Below are positions 1 to 7,924 of a stretch of 64,000 nt of DNA, piece after piece. The position numbers and the translations under genes were made by a program. Source of the stretch: Bacillus pumilus (GTDB taxonomy: Bacteria > Bacillota > Bacilli > Bacillales > Bacillaceae); contig MKZN01000002.1 in NCBI GenBank assembly GCA_001938995.1, positions 124,001-188,000 on the forward strand, written 5' to 3'. Positions within the stretch are counted from its first letter, which is position 1. The number at the start of each line of letters is the position of its first letter. Under the pieces are notes generated by a model. That model saw only the letters and a program-made list of their open reading frames with translations. It did no database searches and had not been told where the DNA came from.

Positions 1-244
1 GAATTCCATAAGGAGTCTATCACTTTAATCCACTTTATCGTTTTATAACCAATTTATTCTTCATGAATTAAGGAGATTAATTTTCCAGACAATTGGAGAT
101 TTTGTTAATCTGATGTCTTAATTCATTATGAATCACGAACATCGATATATATAGGTTAGATTCCATCATAAATGGTATAATAACATTAAATATTTATAAT
201 TCTGTGTGTATTGTAGACGCGCCACATAAAAGGAAGTGGAATAT

Positions 245-397
245 ATGAACATAAACAAAATAAGGTCATTCCTTAATAAAACATCACAAATCCTAGGTGA
301 CGTAAACGGCGTGCAAAAGGGTTCGATCGGGAAACGTGTCATGCGACGTTCAGCGGGAAAAGTATCCAAGAAGTTAATGAAAAAGATATTCAAATAA
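245..397 (+). CDS. Small basic 50-aa protein of unknown function
   Basis: A complete 50-codon gene starting MNINKIRSFLNKTS and ending KKLMKKIFK. It is rich in Lys and Arg, with no signal peptide or membrane segment. A good ribosome binding site (AAAGGAAGTGG) lies at proper distance before the ATG, and a rho-independent terminator begins directly after the stop, so the unit looks functional. I do not recognise a characterised family. A broken copy of its first codons occurs near 28634 inside the mutL-linked insertion, so it belongs to the mobile or accessory pool. Confidence 0.6.
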   Translation: MNINKIRSFLNKTSQILGDVNGVQKGSIGKRVMRRSAGKVSKKLMKKIFK

Positions 398-422
398 AAA
401 AGCCCCCAAAAGGGCTTTTTTT
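396..422 (+). terminator. Terminator of the 50-aa gene
   Basis: A hairpin AGCCCCC / GGGCT with an AAAA loop is followed by a run of T, immediately downstream of the stop at 397. Confidence 0.75.
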
Positions 423-512
423 AAGGTGAATAACCCATTATGATGATTAAAAACTTGTACTAACTTGATTTTATACGGGAAAGTTTGCACTTAAATGATA
501 TTAAAATTGAAT

Positions 513-688
513 CTATAACCACTTCTGTGGCATTTCCTCCAAAAAATCCAGTAGTTTAGGTTCATGAATTGCTGAAATTGCAAATTGAATAAAATTAAGA
601 TGTTCCGTATTGGGATAACAAAATAATGGATACTATAATTAGATGTATTTTCACCTAATAAACCTACTATTTTCAAAGTAATGTCATA
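513..688 (-). pseudogene. Frameshifted gene remnant, unknown family
   Basis: On the minus strand one frame reads YDITLKIVGLLGENTSNYS and then shifts to PNTEHLNFIQFAISAIHEP, ending LEEMPQKWL and a stop at 513. The two halves join sensibly only across a frameshift near 605. The composition is like a small soluble immunity-type protein, but I do not recognise the family. No clear start codon or ribosome binding site is present. Confidence 0.35.
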
Positions 689-733
689 CATTAATTTACA
701 AGGAACCGAAAAGATACCGCAAATAGAACAAAA

Positions 734-757
734 AAAGAGCTCCTGCAAAGGAGCCGT
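734..757 (-). terminator. Leftward rho-independent terminator
   Basis: Read on the minus strand, GGCTCC-TTTGC-AGGAGCTC is followed by seven T. The gene it once served is not clear: 760-915 shows no convincing coding sequence in any frame. Confidence 0.55.
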
Positions 758-924
758 GTGAGTAATACATGAGTAAAAGTGGTTTGATAAAGAAGTGAAT
801 CATTGAAATATACGAATTTATAAAATGGGATTTTCGACAAGCCAAGAGGGTTCGGGTGCAGTGAAATTGTCACATCTCACTTTCTCCCCTTTATGCGCTG
901 CCGATCCTTAACATAATAACAAAA

Positions 925-956
925 AAGACCATTGCAATTTTCTACAAAGGTCTCTT
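925..956 (-). terminator. Leftward terminator below the 1014-1370 gene
   Basis: On the minus strand the arms AGACCTTTG / CAATGGTCT are followed by TTTTTT. It lies just downstream of the gene ending at 1014. Confidence 0.45.
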
Positions 957-1013
957 TTATTTGCTCTTATTCAAAAAACGCACCCGTTAGCAGAACAGCT
1001 ACATAAGGTATTA

Positions 1014-1370
1014 CTAAAAGATTGGCACTTTATTGATAGTCAACAAATGTCCTTCTTGTAGTATAAGTTGCTTTGAATCAACAATCTCGTGTAATTGTAA
1101 GGTAGACTTTTTCTGTATTCTTAGTGCAACTTGATCCGAATTTAATAAATGAGCCACTTGCACTGTACACACTTTATGAGGTGCGGTGTAATTACGGATA
1201 TATTGTAGTAATTCACGTAGCTCCCACTCTTTTTCTACACCATTAAATATCTCTCTCTGAACTGGATAATCGAACCCTGGAATCATCCACGGTTCTGTCT
1301 CTACAAAATTAAGCGAAGCATTACCTAATCCTAATTTCTGGTCTGATGCTAAATAATAGTAATTCGTTAT
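1014..1370 (-). CDS. Conserved hypothetical protein with a damaged start codon
   Basis: The reading frame encodes about 118 residues beginning TNYYYLASDQKLGLGN. A strong AAGGAGAGG ribosome binding site sits seven bases before an ATA codon at 1368-1370, where ATG would be expected. No ATG, GTG or TTG occurs between that site and the first in-frame ATG at 1286, which would give only 90 residues. The likeliest reading is a gene whose start has mutated from ATG to ATA. The preceding frame ends with a short tail overlapping this start, typical of a toxin-immunity pair, but the upstream gene is lost. The function is unknown to me. Confidence 0.45.
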   Translation of the reverse strand: MTNYYYLASDQKLGLGNASLNFVETEPWMIPGFDYPVQREIFNGVEKEWELRELLQYIRNYTAPHKVCTVQVAHLLNSDQVALRIQKKSTLQLHEIVDSKQLILQEGHLLTINKVPIF

Positions 1371-1678
1371 TTTAATCCCTCTCCTTGATTATCTAAATCT
1401 TCAGCTTTAGTCAACAATCTGGTCCCTTTGTTGCTTACCCTTTTATACTATATAAATTTATTATAACTCAAATTTAGGAACAGAACGAACATTCGATTAG
1501 ACTGTTTTAGTGATAATTGTATGTCTGATCTCAGAAAAATTTTTAAAATTATTAATAATATGAGTCTCCTATCAAAAAAGAATTGAAATGGGGTAAGGGT
1601 AAAAAGGAATGGCTGTTTTAAATATCAGTTGAATCAATCGTTCTTTTTCCAAATGTCTGAAAAGATGACCCACTTTTT

Positions 1679-1898
1679 CTATTCTTCAGGATCTTCATAA
1701 ATACCAAGTATATCGTTTACATCCATTAAAAACATTTTAAATAAAGAATCAGGTGTTTCTTCTCACTTCTTCTAATACTTTAATTCTCTCCGGAATTTGC
1801 TTTACATACCAATTAAAGAATTGTTTTGCTTCTTTTTTGGACATCTCATCAAAACTTTTCATTCCAAAATGGGGAGCTTCCCAAGGATAGTATTCCAT
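1679..1898 (-). pseudogene. Frameshifted immunity-like gene (MEYYPWEAPHF family)
   Basis: Starts with MEYYPWEAPHFGMKSF after an AGGAGA site and continues through FFNWYVKQIPERIK. It then hits a stop after a run of A, while the plus-one frame continues TPDSLFKMFLMDVNDI to IYEDPEE and a stop. The length of 220 bases is not a multiple of three, confirming a one-base indel near 1757. The N-terminal motif belongs to a Bacillus protein family I associate with LXG or contact-toxin loci, where it probably acts as an immunity protein. That role is inference. Confidence 0.5.
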
Positions 1899-2121
1899 AC
1901 TCATTCTCCTATTGTTTACTTAATGTGAATTTCACAAACATTTTTTTATCTTTAAGGTATGTTAATAATGGCTTGCTAGAACCAATTTTATCACGTTTAA
2001 AAATGGTTGCGAGGACATATACATAAAAATACCCACATTCGATTAACCACGAGGTTTTCGTTCACAGAAAATATTTTTTATTAAACCTAATTAACGACCT
2101 ATTAAGCATCGAAGCCTTTAC

Positions 2122-2190
2122 TTAGCTGTATTTGCAACTCAATTTCTTTAATTCATCATAGTTCACATCTTCTAATCACCAGTTTCGGGG
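2122..2190 (-). pseudogene. C-terminal fragment of an unidentified gene
   Basis: The minus strand encodes LEDVNYDELKKLSCKYS and a stop, preceded by an in-frame stop after RNW. It looks like the tail of a gene whose body is gone. Nothing else coding is visible between 1900 and 2240. Confidence 0.25.
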
Positions 2191-2243
2191 TGAATTGTGG
2201 ATGATGCCTGTTTCACTTTAAAAAATAAGAAACAAAAAAACAA

Positions 2244-2276
2244 AATCCCCCTGAAGCCAATGGCTCCAAGGGGTTT
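2244..2276 (-). terminator. Original glnA terminator, now stranded
   Basis: Read leftward, CCCCTTGGAGCC / GGCTTCAGGGGG followed by ATTTTG forms a hairpin with a T-rich tail just below the left copy of the glnA tail. It is the expected terminator of glnA but is now 4.25 kb from the intact gene. Confidence 0.6.
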
Positions 2277-2339
2277 CTTGATTAATACTGAGACATATAC
2301 TGATCGCGTTCCCATGGGTGTACTTGGGTACGGAACATA
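2273..2339. repeat. Left attachment repeat (attL-like), copy of the glnA 3' end
   Basis: 67 bases match 6522-6588 with four differences. Read on the minus strand it still encodes the last residues of glutamine synthetase ([16 protein letters not shown] and a stop). The three differences inside codons are all synonymous. The layout is that of a site-specific integration event in the 3' end of glnA. Confidence 0.85.
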
Positions 2340-2439
2340 ATTTATTGCTTAATATATGTAATTTATCGTTTATTAACCCTACTAAATCAACGTTTTGACA
2401 GATATAACCCTCATCTTAACTCACCTTAAATTATCCATT

Positions 2440-2471
2440 GGTGGTCAAATGGTGGTCAATTTGGTGGTCAA
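2440..2471 (+). promoter_or_regulatory. Three tandem GGTGGTCAA repeats (integrase arm-type sites)
   Basis: GGTGGTCAA occurs at 2440-2448, 2451-2459 and 2463-2471, an 11-12 base period, about 100 bases inside the left attachment repeat. The same word recurs near the other end at 6433-6490. Tandem short repeats inside both ends of an element are the usual pattern of arm-type binding sites for a tyrosine recombinase. Confidence 0.6.
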
Positions 2472-2498
2472 AATCACATTGAAATTAGTCCTATTGAT

Positions 2499-2759
2499 TT
2501 ACTGATTATTAATCCATTTTAATAAGAATTCTTTAGTTTGGGCTACAGGATAATACCACTTGTTCCCTATCTTTCTTTTAGGGAAATCTTTATCAAAGAA
2601 AAACTCTTTTTGCATAGTGTTCATACACATACTTGTCTGGTATTCTAGCTCCTTAGTATTCCAAAACAGTTTTTCATTGTCGAGCTTATTTAAGTGTTTC
2701 TCCAATTCATCTATGTAAAGTTTTCTAACTTCTTCTTCATCAATTTTGATGTTTAACAT
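2499..2759 (-). CDS. DUF771-like phage-type protein
   Basis: An 86-residue soluble protein. Its second half (residues 32-86, FWNTKELEYQ through KWYYPVAQTKEFLLKW) resembles the DUF771 family of phage and ICE proteins, which carry a helix-turn-helix-like fold and often lie in early or excision regions. A GCAGGAATTAA site precedes the ATG. Its position beside the left attachment end suits a DNA-binding accessory factor, possibly excision-related. The family call is from memory and moderate. Confidence 0.55.
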   Translation of the reverse strand: MLNIKIDEEEVRKLYIDELEKHLNKLDNEKLFWNTKELEYQTSMCMNTMQKEFFFDKDFPKRKIGNKWYYPVAQTKEFLLKWINNQ

Positions 2760-2883
2760 TTAATTCCTGCTTTCATTTTTTATTTTATATACGACAATTT
2801 AAAAATTACAGAACGACGAATAAGGTGCTAGCATCATGCCCCACCCTTTGTTTTTAACAAACTTCATTAGTGTTTAATTAAAA

Positions 2884-2918
2884 CAAGCAGACAGGGTAAC
2901 ATCTCCCTGTCTGCCAAT
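2884..2918 (-). terminator. Strong hairpin terminator of the PIN gene
   Basis: GCAGACAGGG / CCCTGTCTGC form a perfect 10-bp stem, followed on the minus strand by TTGTTTTAATT. It lies just downstream of the stop at 2974. Confidence 0.65.
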
Positions 2919-2973
2919 TAAACTTGATCACCTTCAAGTACTACTTTTAAAATGCTGTTTTATTTTATAAGCA

Positions 2974-4017
2974 TTATTCATCTACAGTATAAAGATATTC
3001 TTCATCATTATTGATCTTAATAGATGCAATTGAATAATCTTGATTTTCATAATCTTCTATATAAATTTCAATCTCAACTGGGAGCTCTATTTCGTCCGTA
3101 TATTCTTTTTCTTCATATTCAACGTAGAGGTACATCTTTTCCTCGGAATCATATGGAGACATTGCAGGGTCTATTTCACTTGTTACAATAGTAAAGTTAA
3201 ATATTACATTAATAACAACTGTAAGCTTGTTATCTTCTAATTCTAATACCAATGGTTCCTCTTCGAAATCTCCTACCCCTTCAACGGTAAATTCTTTCAG
3301 TTCTACATCTTCTACATCATAAACATTTATATTGAATGAGAAATTTTCATCATTGATGGTATCGTTTATTGACTCAAAGAATGTGTCTATTTGTTCATCA
3401 AAGAGCTTTTGAGCAAGTTGATATTTAACTTCGTCCTGTTGATTGATAAAATCAAGAACTGCTTCCAATGATTCAATATAATATAAATTTTGTTTATCAT
3501 CACAAAAGTCTTTGAGATCTTTGTCACCGCTGACTACATACAGTATCTCATCTTTATTTTCAGACAATTCCAAAAGAGAGTATAGTGCATAAGCGTCTGG
3601 GAATTCATTTTTCTTTTTAGAACTAAAAGGAGGCCTTCCATTAAAATAGCTTTCAAAAATATGGTTCGTGTAAGTGCCGCTTATTGCCACCTCATTTACA
3701 TTTATATCATCTAAAAATTTGTGGAAAGCCCCTAAAAGCTCAATTTCTGCATCATTTATTGTTCTACGATCCCAAATTGGTTTATAGATATTATAATTCA
3801 ACAATATTTTTGCGTTATCTTTAATAGCATTAATATATTCACGAGAAGCTTGAATTTCCCTTTTTATGTGATCCTCTATTTCTTTTATAGTTATAGGTGT
3901 TATAAATAGTTCCACCAGACCTTCATCTATAAATCTTTTCAATCTCAACAAATCTTTATAAAAAAAATTAAAGTTTATGGCTTTATATACCTGTGTGTCT
4001 AAAAAAATATTTATCAA
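2974..4017 (-). CDS. PIN-domain protein (DUF4935-like), putative ribonuclease
   Basis: A 347-residue protein beginning MINIFLDTQVYKAI. The N-terminal half has the spacing of PIN nucleases: D7 in FLDTQ, acidic residues near 45-48, D140 in FPDAYAL, and D164/D166 in SGDKDLKDF. These would bind the catalytic metal. The C-terminal half (about 205-347) is very acidic and beta-rich, with no motif I recognise. The start is a TTG preceded by AGAGGAGAAG. It is the largest cargo gene of the glnA-linked element and has no neighbouring antitoxin on its strand. RNA cleavage or a defence role is inference. Confidence 0.6.
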   Translation of the reverse strand: MINIFLDTQVYKAINFNFFYKDLLRLKRFIDEGLVELFITPITIKEIEDHIKREIQASREYINAIKDNAKILLNYNIYKPIWDRRTINDAEIELLGAFHKFLDDINVNEVAISGTYTNHIFESYFNGRPPFSSKKKNEFPDAYALYSLLELSENKDEILYVVSGDKDLKDFCDDKQNLYYIESLEAVLDFINQQDEVKYQLAQKLFDEQIDTFFESINDTINDENFSFNINVYDVEDVELKEFTVEGVGDFEEEPLVLELEDNKLTVVINVIFNFTIVTSEIDPAMSPYDSEEKMYLYVEYEEKEYTDEIELPVEIEIYIEDYENQDYSIASIKINNDEEYLYTVDE

Positions 4018-4288
4018 CTACTTCTCCTCTTTCATTAAAAGAATGATTTTATATAACCTATAATATTCTTACTTTTCCTTAACTTGTAATTTAATTATAG
4101 CAGGTGAAATCATAATATTCAAAAATATATTTTTGACTTTATTTATTTGTTAAATAGGTAAATTATCACATTTACTTCTGAACTAAGCATTGGTAGACTA
4201 TTTCCAATGGGTGGGAAATGATCCCTGTAGATACAAATTATAGGGATTTACTCTCCTGCTTAATACTTACCAAAAGGAGTGTATTAAA

Positions 4289-4783
4289 TTGTTTAATGTA
4301 AAAAAGGTGTTGGCTAGTGTTATTGTATTTGCAGTGTCAGCTACAATCTTCATCCCTTTTTCTGATGCAAAGGCTGCTGTAAACCAACCTAAAGCAAAAG
4401 AAGAATCATATGTATCTCTACAACAAACTGAATTGCAAAGAGCTGCTGTTACCCAGAATGACCCTATCGCCTCAACCAAAGTAGTTAAAAGAAAAGCAAT
4501 ATTAGGATTAATCGACGCATTAGATAATAGCATTGATTGGGTTGTTGACATACTTAGATCTGAAAACGTAATCGATGGAAACGTTGCAAGATCTTTCAAA
4601 AGAAATAAGGGAGTTATCTCTAGCCAGCTACTAAAATGGATTGATGTAGACAATATTATTGATACTACTAAAAAACAACTTCCTAAAATTCTAACAGATC
4701 TTGGAGTTACAAAAGGTGTAGCTCACAACATTGCCATAGCAGTAGGTTACTTGCTTAGAATTGCTGATATTTTATTCTTTTAG
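4289..4783 (+). CDS. Secreted protein, candidate peptide-toxin precursor
   Basis: 164 residues starting at TTG after an AAAAGGAGTG site. Residues 1-29 form a classical signal peptide (positive MFNVKKV, hydrophobic core, AKA cleavage). A polar linker follows. Residues 65-164 form an amphipathic, lysine-rich region ending in a hydrophobic helix (VAHNIAIAVGYLLRIADILFF). The body has no cysteine. It is immediately followed by a small cytosolic gene and then a terminator. The layout resembles an exported antimicrobial peptide precursor plus immunity gene. I recognise no known family, so this is inference. Confidence 0.55.
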   Translation: MFNVKKVLASVIVFAVSATIFIPFSDAKAAVNQPKAKEESYVSLQQTELQRAAVTQNDPIASTKVVKRKAILGLIDALDNSIDWVVDILRSENVIDGNVARSFKRNKGVISSQLLKWIDVDNIIDTTKKQLPKILTDLGVTKGVAHNIAIAVGYLLRIADILFF

Positions 4784-4812
4784 AGTTAGTTAATCACAAG
4801 GGGGCTTTAATA

Positions 4813-5193
4813 GTGATTAAAGAATTTCACGAGTGGAGAAGAGATCAAGGCCTCTCGGTAGAGGATTATGACCTAATCTCAGAAATAACAGTATGCCTTT
4901 CAACTTTAAAGTATGGTGTTATACTTCCGATGGACAAACAGAATGCTATCCTTGATAGATATCTCAATACATTCCCAAATGCAGGTCTACCTGAGACTCT
5001 CCAAGATGTCAAAAAAATAACTTTTCAGGACTTTGCAGATATTGTGAAAAATGGTACAGGCAAAAAAGTAGATGTCGCAGAATTAATTTATAGCATATAT
5101 AAACAAGGCCTTTGTAAAGAATTGTGTGTACACCTGCTTGAGTCTTCTGAATCAAAAAAAGCTAAAGATCTATTATTTTTAATAAAAACATAA
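4813..5193 (+). CDS. Small cytosolic partner of the secreted protein, possible immunity protein
   Basis: 126 residues, GTG start after AAGGGGG at suitable distance, 29 bases behind the secreted-protein gene and sharing its terminator. There is no signal peptide or membrane helix. The protein is predicted mostly helical (IKEFHEWRRDQGLSVEDYD at the start, SKKAKDLLFLIKT at the end), with two cysteines in GLCKELCVHL. I recognise no family. Its position suggests self-protection or regulation for the upstream product. That function is inferred from context only. Confidence 0.5.
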   Translation: MIKEFHEWRRDQGLSVEDYDLISEITVCLSTLKYGVILPMDKQNAILDRYLNTFPNAGLPETLQDVKKITFQDFADIVKNGTGKKVDVAELIYSIYKQGLCKELCVHLLESSESKKAKDLLFLIKT

Positions 5194-5219
5194 AAAGAGA
5201 AGCTGCAGCTTCTCTTTTT
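5192..5219 (+). terminator. Perfect palindromic bidirectional terminator
   Basis: The 28-base run from 5192 to 5219 is a perfect palindrome, A5-GAGAAGCTGCAGCTTCTC-T5 in form. It can end the secreted-peptide operon from the left and the broken minus-strand gene from the right. Confidence 0.75.
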
Positions 5220-5230
5220 CATTAAAAACA

Positions 5231-5406
5231 TCATTTTATTGGATTAATCACTTTGTCTACCTGTTTATCTGTCTTGATAATTACTTCACATTCAATCTTG
5301 TAATCAGTTTCACCAGTATCAACTGAACTATCGTTGCGGTAAAAATAAGCTTATAACCGATATAACCCTTTGGAGTATTTGGAATTAGCAATCGTTTGTA
5401 ATTCAC
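5231..5406 (-). pseudogene. Frameshifted gene remnant facing the peptide operon
   Basis: On the minus strand, NYKRLLIPNTPKGYIGYKL continues to IFTAT, where the frame shifts, then reads RNDSSVDTGETDYKIE through DKVINPIK and a stop at 5231. The two halves join smoothly only across a one-base change near 5335. It is probably the C-terminal half of a mobile-element gene. Family unknown. Confidence 0.4.
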
Positions 5407-5431
5407 AAATAAAACAAAAGGAGAAATTGAA

Positions 5432-5680
5432 ATGATTTTAAGTCTAACTTGTACGTGTGGAAACGAAGTGGAGTTTAATAAAGAACAGAAGTTTCATAGT
5501 GAACTTTCTGATTATGATTTTGGCCATCATGAGATACATCTATCATTCGATTCTGAAATTGGCGGTATTGATGAAATAGGTGAAGAAGATTTTACAGAAA
5601 GCGATCTTTATGTGAAGGGTGAACAAATGGTCATAACATGTAACCGATGCAATTCATCTTTAACGATCAAGAAATCTTAA
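5432..5680 (+). CDS. Small zinc-ribbon-like protein
   Basis: 82 residues with CTCGNE near the N-terminus and CNRCNS near the C-terminus, a spacing that suits a single zinc ribbon, separated by an acidic stretch (GGIDEIGEEDF). An AAAAGGAG ribosome binding site precedes the ATG. It lies within the glnA-linked element ahead of the truncated integrase. I recognise no named family. DNA, RNA or protein binding is possible. Confidence 0.5.
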   Translation: MILSLTCTCGNEVEFNKEQKFHSELSDYDFGHHEIHLSFDSEIGGIDEIGEEDFTESDLYVKGEQMVITCNRCNSSLTIKKS

Positions 5681-5686
5681 TAATGA

Positions 5687-6415
5687 AAGGCTGTTAGACC
5701 ACTTAAAAAAATTTCATCAAATCCATGCGATGGAGTTGTATTGCCCAAAAAAGATCGATCCAAATCCAAACACAGTTTGGAATATATCAACTCTGAGGAC
5801 ATTGGAAAGTTCTTAAAAATAGCTCGTCAGGACAACTATATCTATTACATTTACTTTAAGACTTTGATTGAAACTGGAATGAGAAAAGGTGAAGCTGCTG
5901 CTCTTCAACGAAAAGATATTGATCTAAAAAATCGGACAATAGCCATAAACAAATCACTAGACTTCCAAAGAGACCCTGGTGAAGAAGTATTCGGAAACAC
6001 AAAAACATATCACTCAGAACGAACAATCAAGATTACTGAGTCTTTTGCAAAGGAACTTCAAGCTCATATGAAGTGGATCAACGATAACAAAATGGTCTTT
6101 AATGAAATATACGATCATGATCTAGACCTTGTTTTCTGCAGAGAAAAAGGAGATCCCTTACCAAAGTCCTCCCTCTTCAATGCTCTAAAAAGAATATTAA
6201 AAAAGGCTGAAATTGAAAATATCCCAATCCATGGACTAAGACATACTCACGCCGTTCTTCTATTAGAAGCTGACCAGAGCATGAAGTTCATCCAAGAAAG
6301 ATTGGGACATAAAAATATAAGCATAACTTCTGACGTGTATGCTCATATAAGTGAAAAACTCGAAAATAAATCTGTGGACAGTTTCGAGAATTACATCAAC
6401 TCAATTCTGAGTTGA
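5687..6415 (+). pseudogene. Tyrosine recombinase (integrase), 5' truncated
   Basis: From a TTG at 5741 the frame gives 224 residues, the complete catalytic domain of an ICE/phage-type tyrosine integrase. Visible are R48 in GMRKGE, K88 in NTKTY, H164-G-L-R167, H190 in RLGHKN and the nucleophile Y200 in SDVYAH. In-frame homology extends upstream to about 5687 (SSNPCDGVVLPKK, the end of a core-binding domain), where it meets stops. The arm-binding and core-binding domains of the usual 370-390-residue protein are missing. It reads toward the right attachment site. The remnant is unlikely to excise the element alone. Confidence 0.8.
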
Positions 6416-6432
6416 AATTTTTTGGTGAATTT

Positions 6433-6490
6433 GGTGGTCAAAAAGTGGTCAACCCTTATTTCGGTTGTGGTCACTATAAAATTGACCACC
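6433..6490. promoter_or_regulatory. Cluster of GGTGGTCAA words at the integrase end (arm-type sites)
   Basis: GGTGGTCAA at 6433-6441, GTGGTCAA at 6445-6452, GTGGTCA at 6467-6473 and the inverted TTGACCACC at 6482-6490 lie between the integrase stop and the right attachment repeat. They match the three words near the left end. Confidence 0.6.
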
Positions 6491-6521
6491 AAATCCTTTT
6501 CAAAAACCCTGTCAAATCAAT

Positions 6522-6588
6522 GTTTCTTTATTAATACTGAGACATATACTGATCGCGTTCCCAAGGGTGAACTTGGGTGCGGAACATA
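6522..6588. repeat. Right attachment repeat (attR-like), overlapping the glnA end
   Basis: Matches 2273-2339 with four mismatches over 67 bases. It supplies the last 18 codons and stop of the intact glnA, so integration was neutral for the enzyme. Confidence 0.85.
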
Positions 6589-7865
6589 TCCCATTCGATC
6601 TCTTTTGATTCGATGAAGTGCTCAAATAAGTGATCGCCTAGTGCATTTACCATGACTTCGTTTGATTTCAGTAACTCTAGTGCTTCTGCAAGGGTTGCTG
6701 GTAGGTCAGCGATACCGTTTGCAAGACGCTCTTCTTTGTCCATGACATAAATGTTTCTGTCAATTGGGGCTGGTGCCTCTAGTTTGTTTTTGATTCCGTC
6801 TAGACCTGCTGCAAGTAATACACTTAGTGCAAGGTATGGGTTTGCAGATGGGTCTACGCTGCGCACTTCTACACGTGTGCTGATGCCGCGAGATGCTGGG
6901 ATACGGATAAGCGGGCTACGGTTTTGTGCACTCCATGCTACATAACAAGGGGCTTCATAACCTGGTACAAGTCGCTTGAACGAGTTCACTGTTGGGTTTG
7001 TCACTGCTGTAAAGCTTGTTGCGTGCTTTACGATGCCAGCGATAAAGTGTTTGGCTGTCTCGCTTAATTGTAAATCTGCTTTTTCATCAAAGAATGCGTT
7101 TTTACCATCTTTGAATAATGATAGGTTACAGTGCATGCCAGACCCGTTTACACCGAACAATGGTTTTGGCATAAATGTTGCGTGTAGTCCGTGCTTTCTT
7201 GCAATGGTTTTGACAACGAGTTTGAATGTTTGAATGTCATCACAAGATCGGATAGCGCCTGCATATTTGAAGTCAATTTCATGTTGTCCAGGTGCTACTT
7301 CATGGTGAGATGCCTCAATTTCAAAACCCATTTCTTCAAGTTCTAGTACAATATCACGGCGACAGTTTTCACCTAGATCTGTCGGTGCTAGGTCAAAGTA
7401 TCCACCTTTATCGTTTAGTTCAAGTGTTGGCTCGCCTTTTTCATCTAGTTTAAATAAGAAGAACTCTGGCTCTGGCCCGAGGTTAAAATCACTAAATCCC
7501 ATTTCCTCCATTTCCTTCAAGACACGTTTTAAATTGTTACGTGGGTCTCCGCCAAATGGTGTCCCGTCCGGCTTATAAATGTCACAAATAAAGCGTGCCA
7601 CTTTCCCTTTTTCTGCTGTCCAAGGGAAAATTACAAATGTATTGAGGTCTGGGTAAAGGTACATATCAGATTCTTCAATACGTACAAATCCTTCAATGGA
7701 TGAACCATCAAACATACATTTGTTATTAAGCGCTTTTTCTAACTGACTCACAGGGATTTCAACATTTTTAATTGTTCCGAGAATGTCTGTAAATTGTAGA
7801 CGAATATACTTCACGTTTTCCTCATTTACTAATTTTACGATGTCTTCTCTTGTATACTTTGCCAT
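6531..7865 (-). CDS. glnA: Glutamine synthetase type I
   Basis: 444 residues from [10 protein letters not shown], nearly identical to B. subtilis GlnA. It makes glutamine from glutamate, ammonia and ATP as a cytosolic dodecamer. Signatures include DGSSIEGF (about 53-60), [29 protein letters not shown] and the C-terminal [16 protein letters not shown]. The frame extends ten codons upstream, but the MAK start has the GGAGGAG site. Feedback-inhibited GlnA also controls GlnR and TnrA in Bacillus. It follows glnR in one operon under GlnR. Its 3' end lies in the right attachment repeat of the neighbouring element, and its native terminator is 4.25 kb away. Confidence 0.97.
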   Translation of the reverse strand: MAKYTREDIVKLVNEENVKYIRLQFTDILGTIKNVEIPVSQLEKALNNKCMFDGSSIEGFVRIEESDMYLYPDLNTFVIFPWTAEKGKVARFICDIYKPDGTPFGGDPRNNLKRVLKEMEEMGFSDFNLGPEPEFFLFKLDEKGEPTLELNDKGGYFDLAPTDLGENCRRDIVLELEEMGFEIEASHHEVAPGQHEIDFKYAGAIRSCDDIQTFKLVVKTIARKHGLHATFMPKPLFGVNGSGMHCNLSLFKDGKNAFFDEKADLQLSETAKHFIAGIVKHATSFTAVTNPTVNSFKRLVPGYEAPCYVAWSAQNRSPLIRIPASRGISTRVEVRSVDPSANPYLALSVLLAAGLDGIKNKLEAPAPIDRNIYVMDKEERLANGIADLPATLAEALELLKSNEVMVNALGDHLFEHFIESKEIEWDMFRTQVHPWERDQYMSQY

Positions 7866-7924
7866 TTCGTAAAACTCCTCCCTATAAAAGGTCAATTGTT
7901 TATAGCAATGGGTTTGCTCATCAG

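Noticed and set aside
4267..4653. Long minus-strand frame opposite the secreted-peptide gene
   Set aside because: It mirrors the coding strand, lacks a ribosome binding site, and the plus frame has a clear signal peptide and operon structure.
4289..4783. Idea that the secreted protein is SdpC
   Set aside because: The SdpC body has a characteristic cysteine pair and alanine-rich hydrophobic hairpin that are absent, and no SdpI/SdpR-like genes follow.
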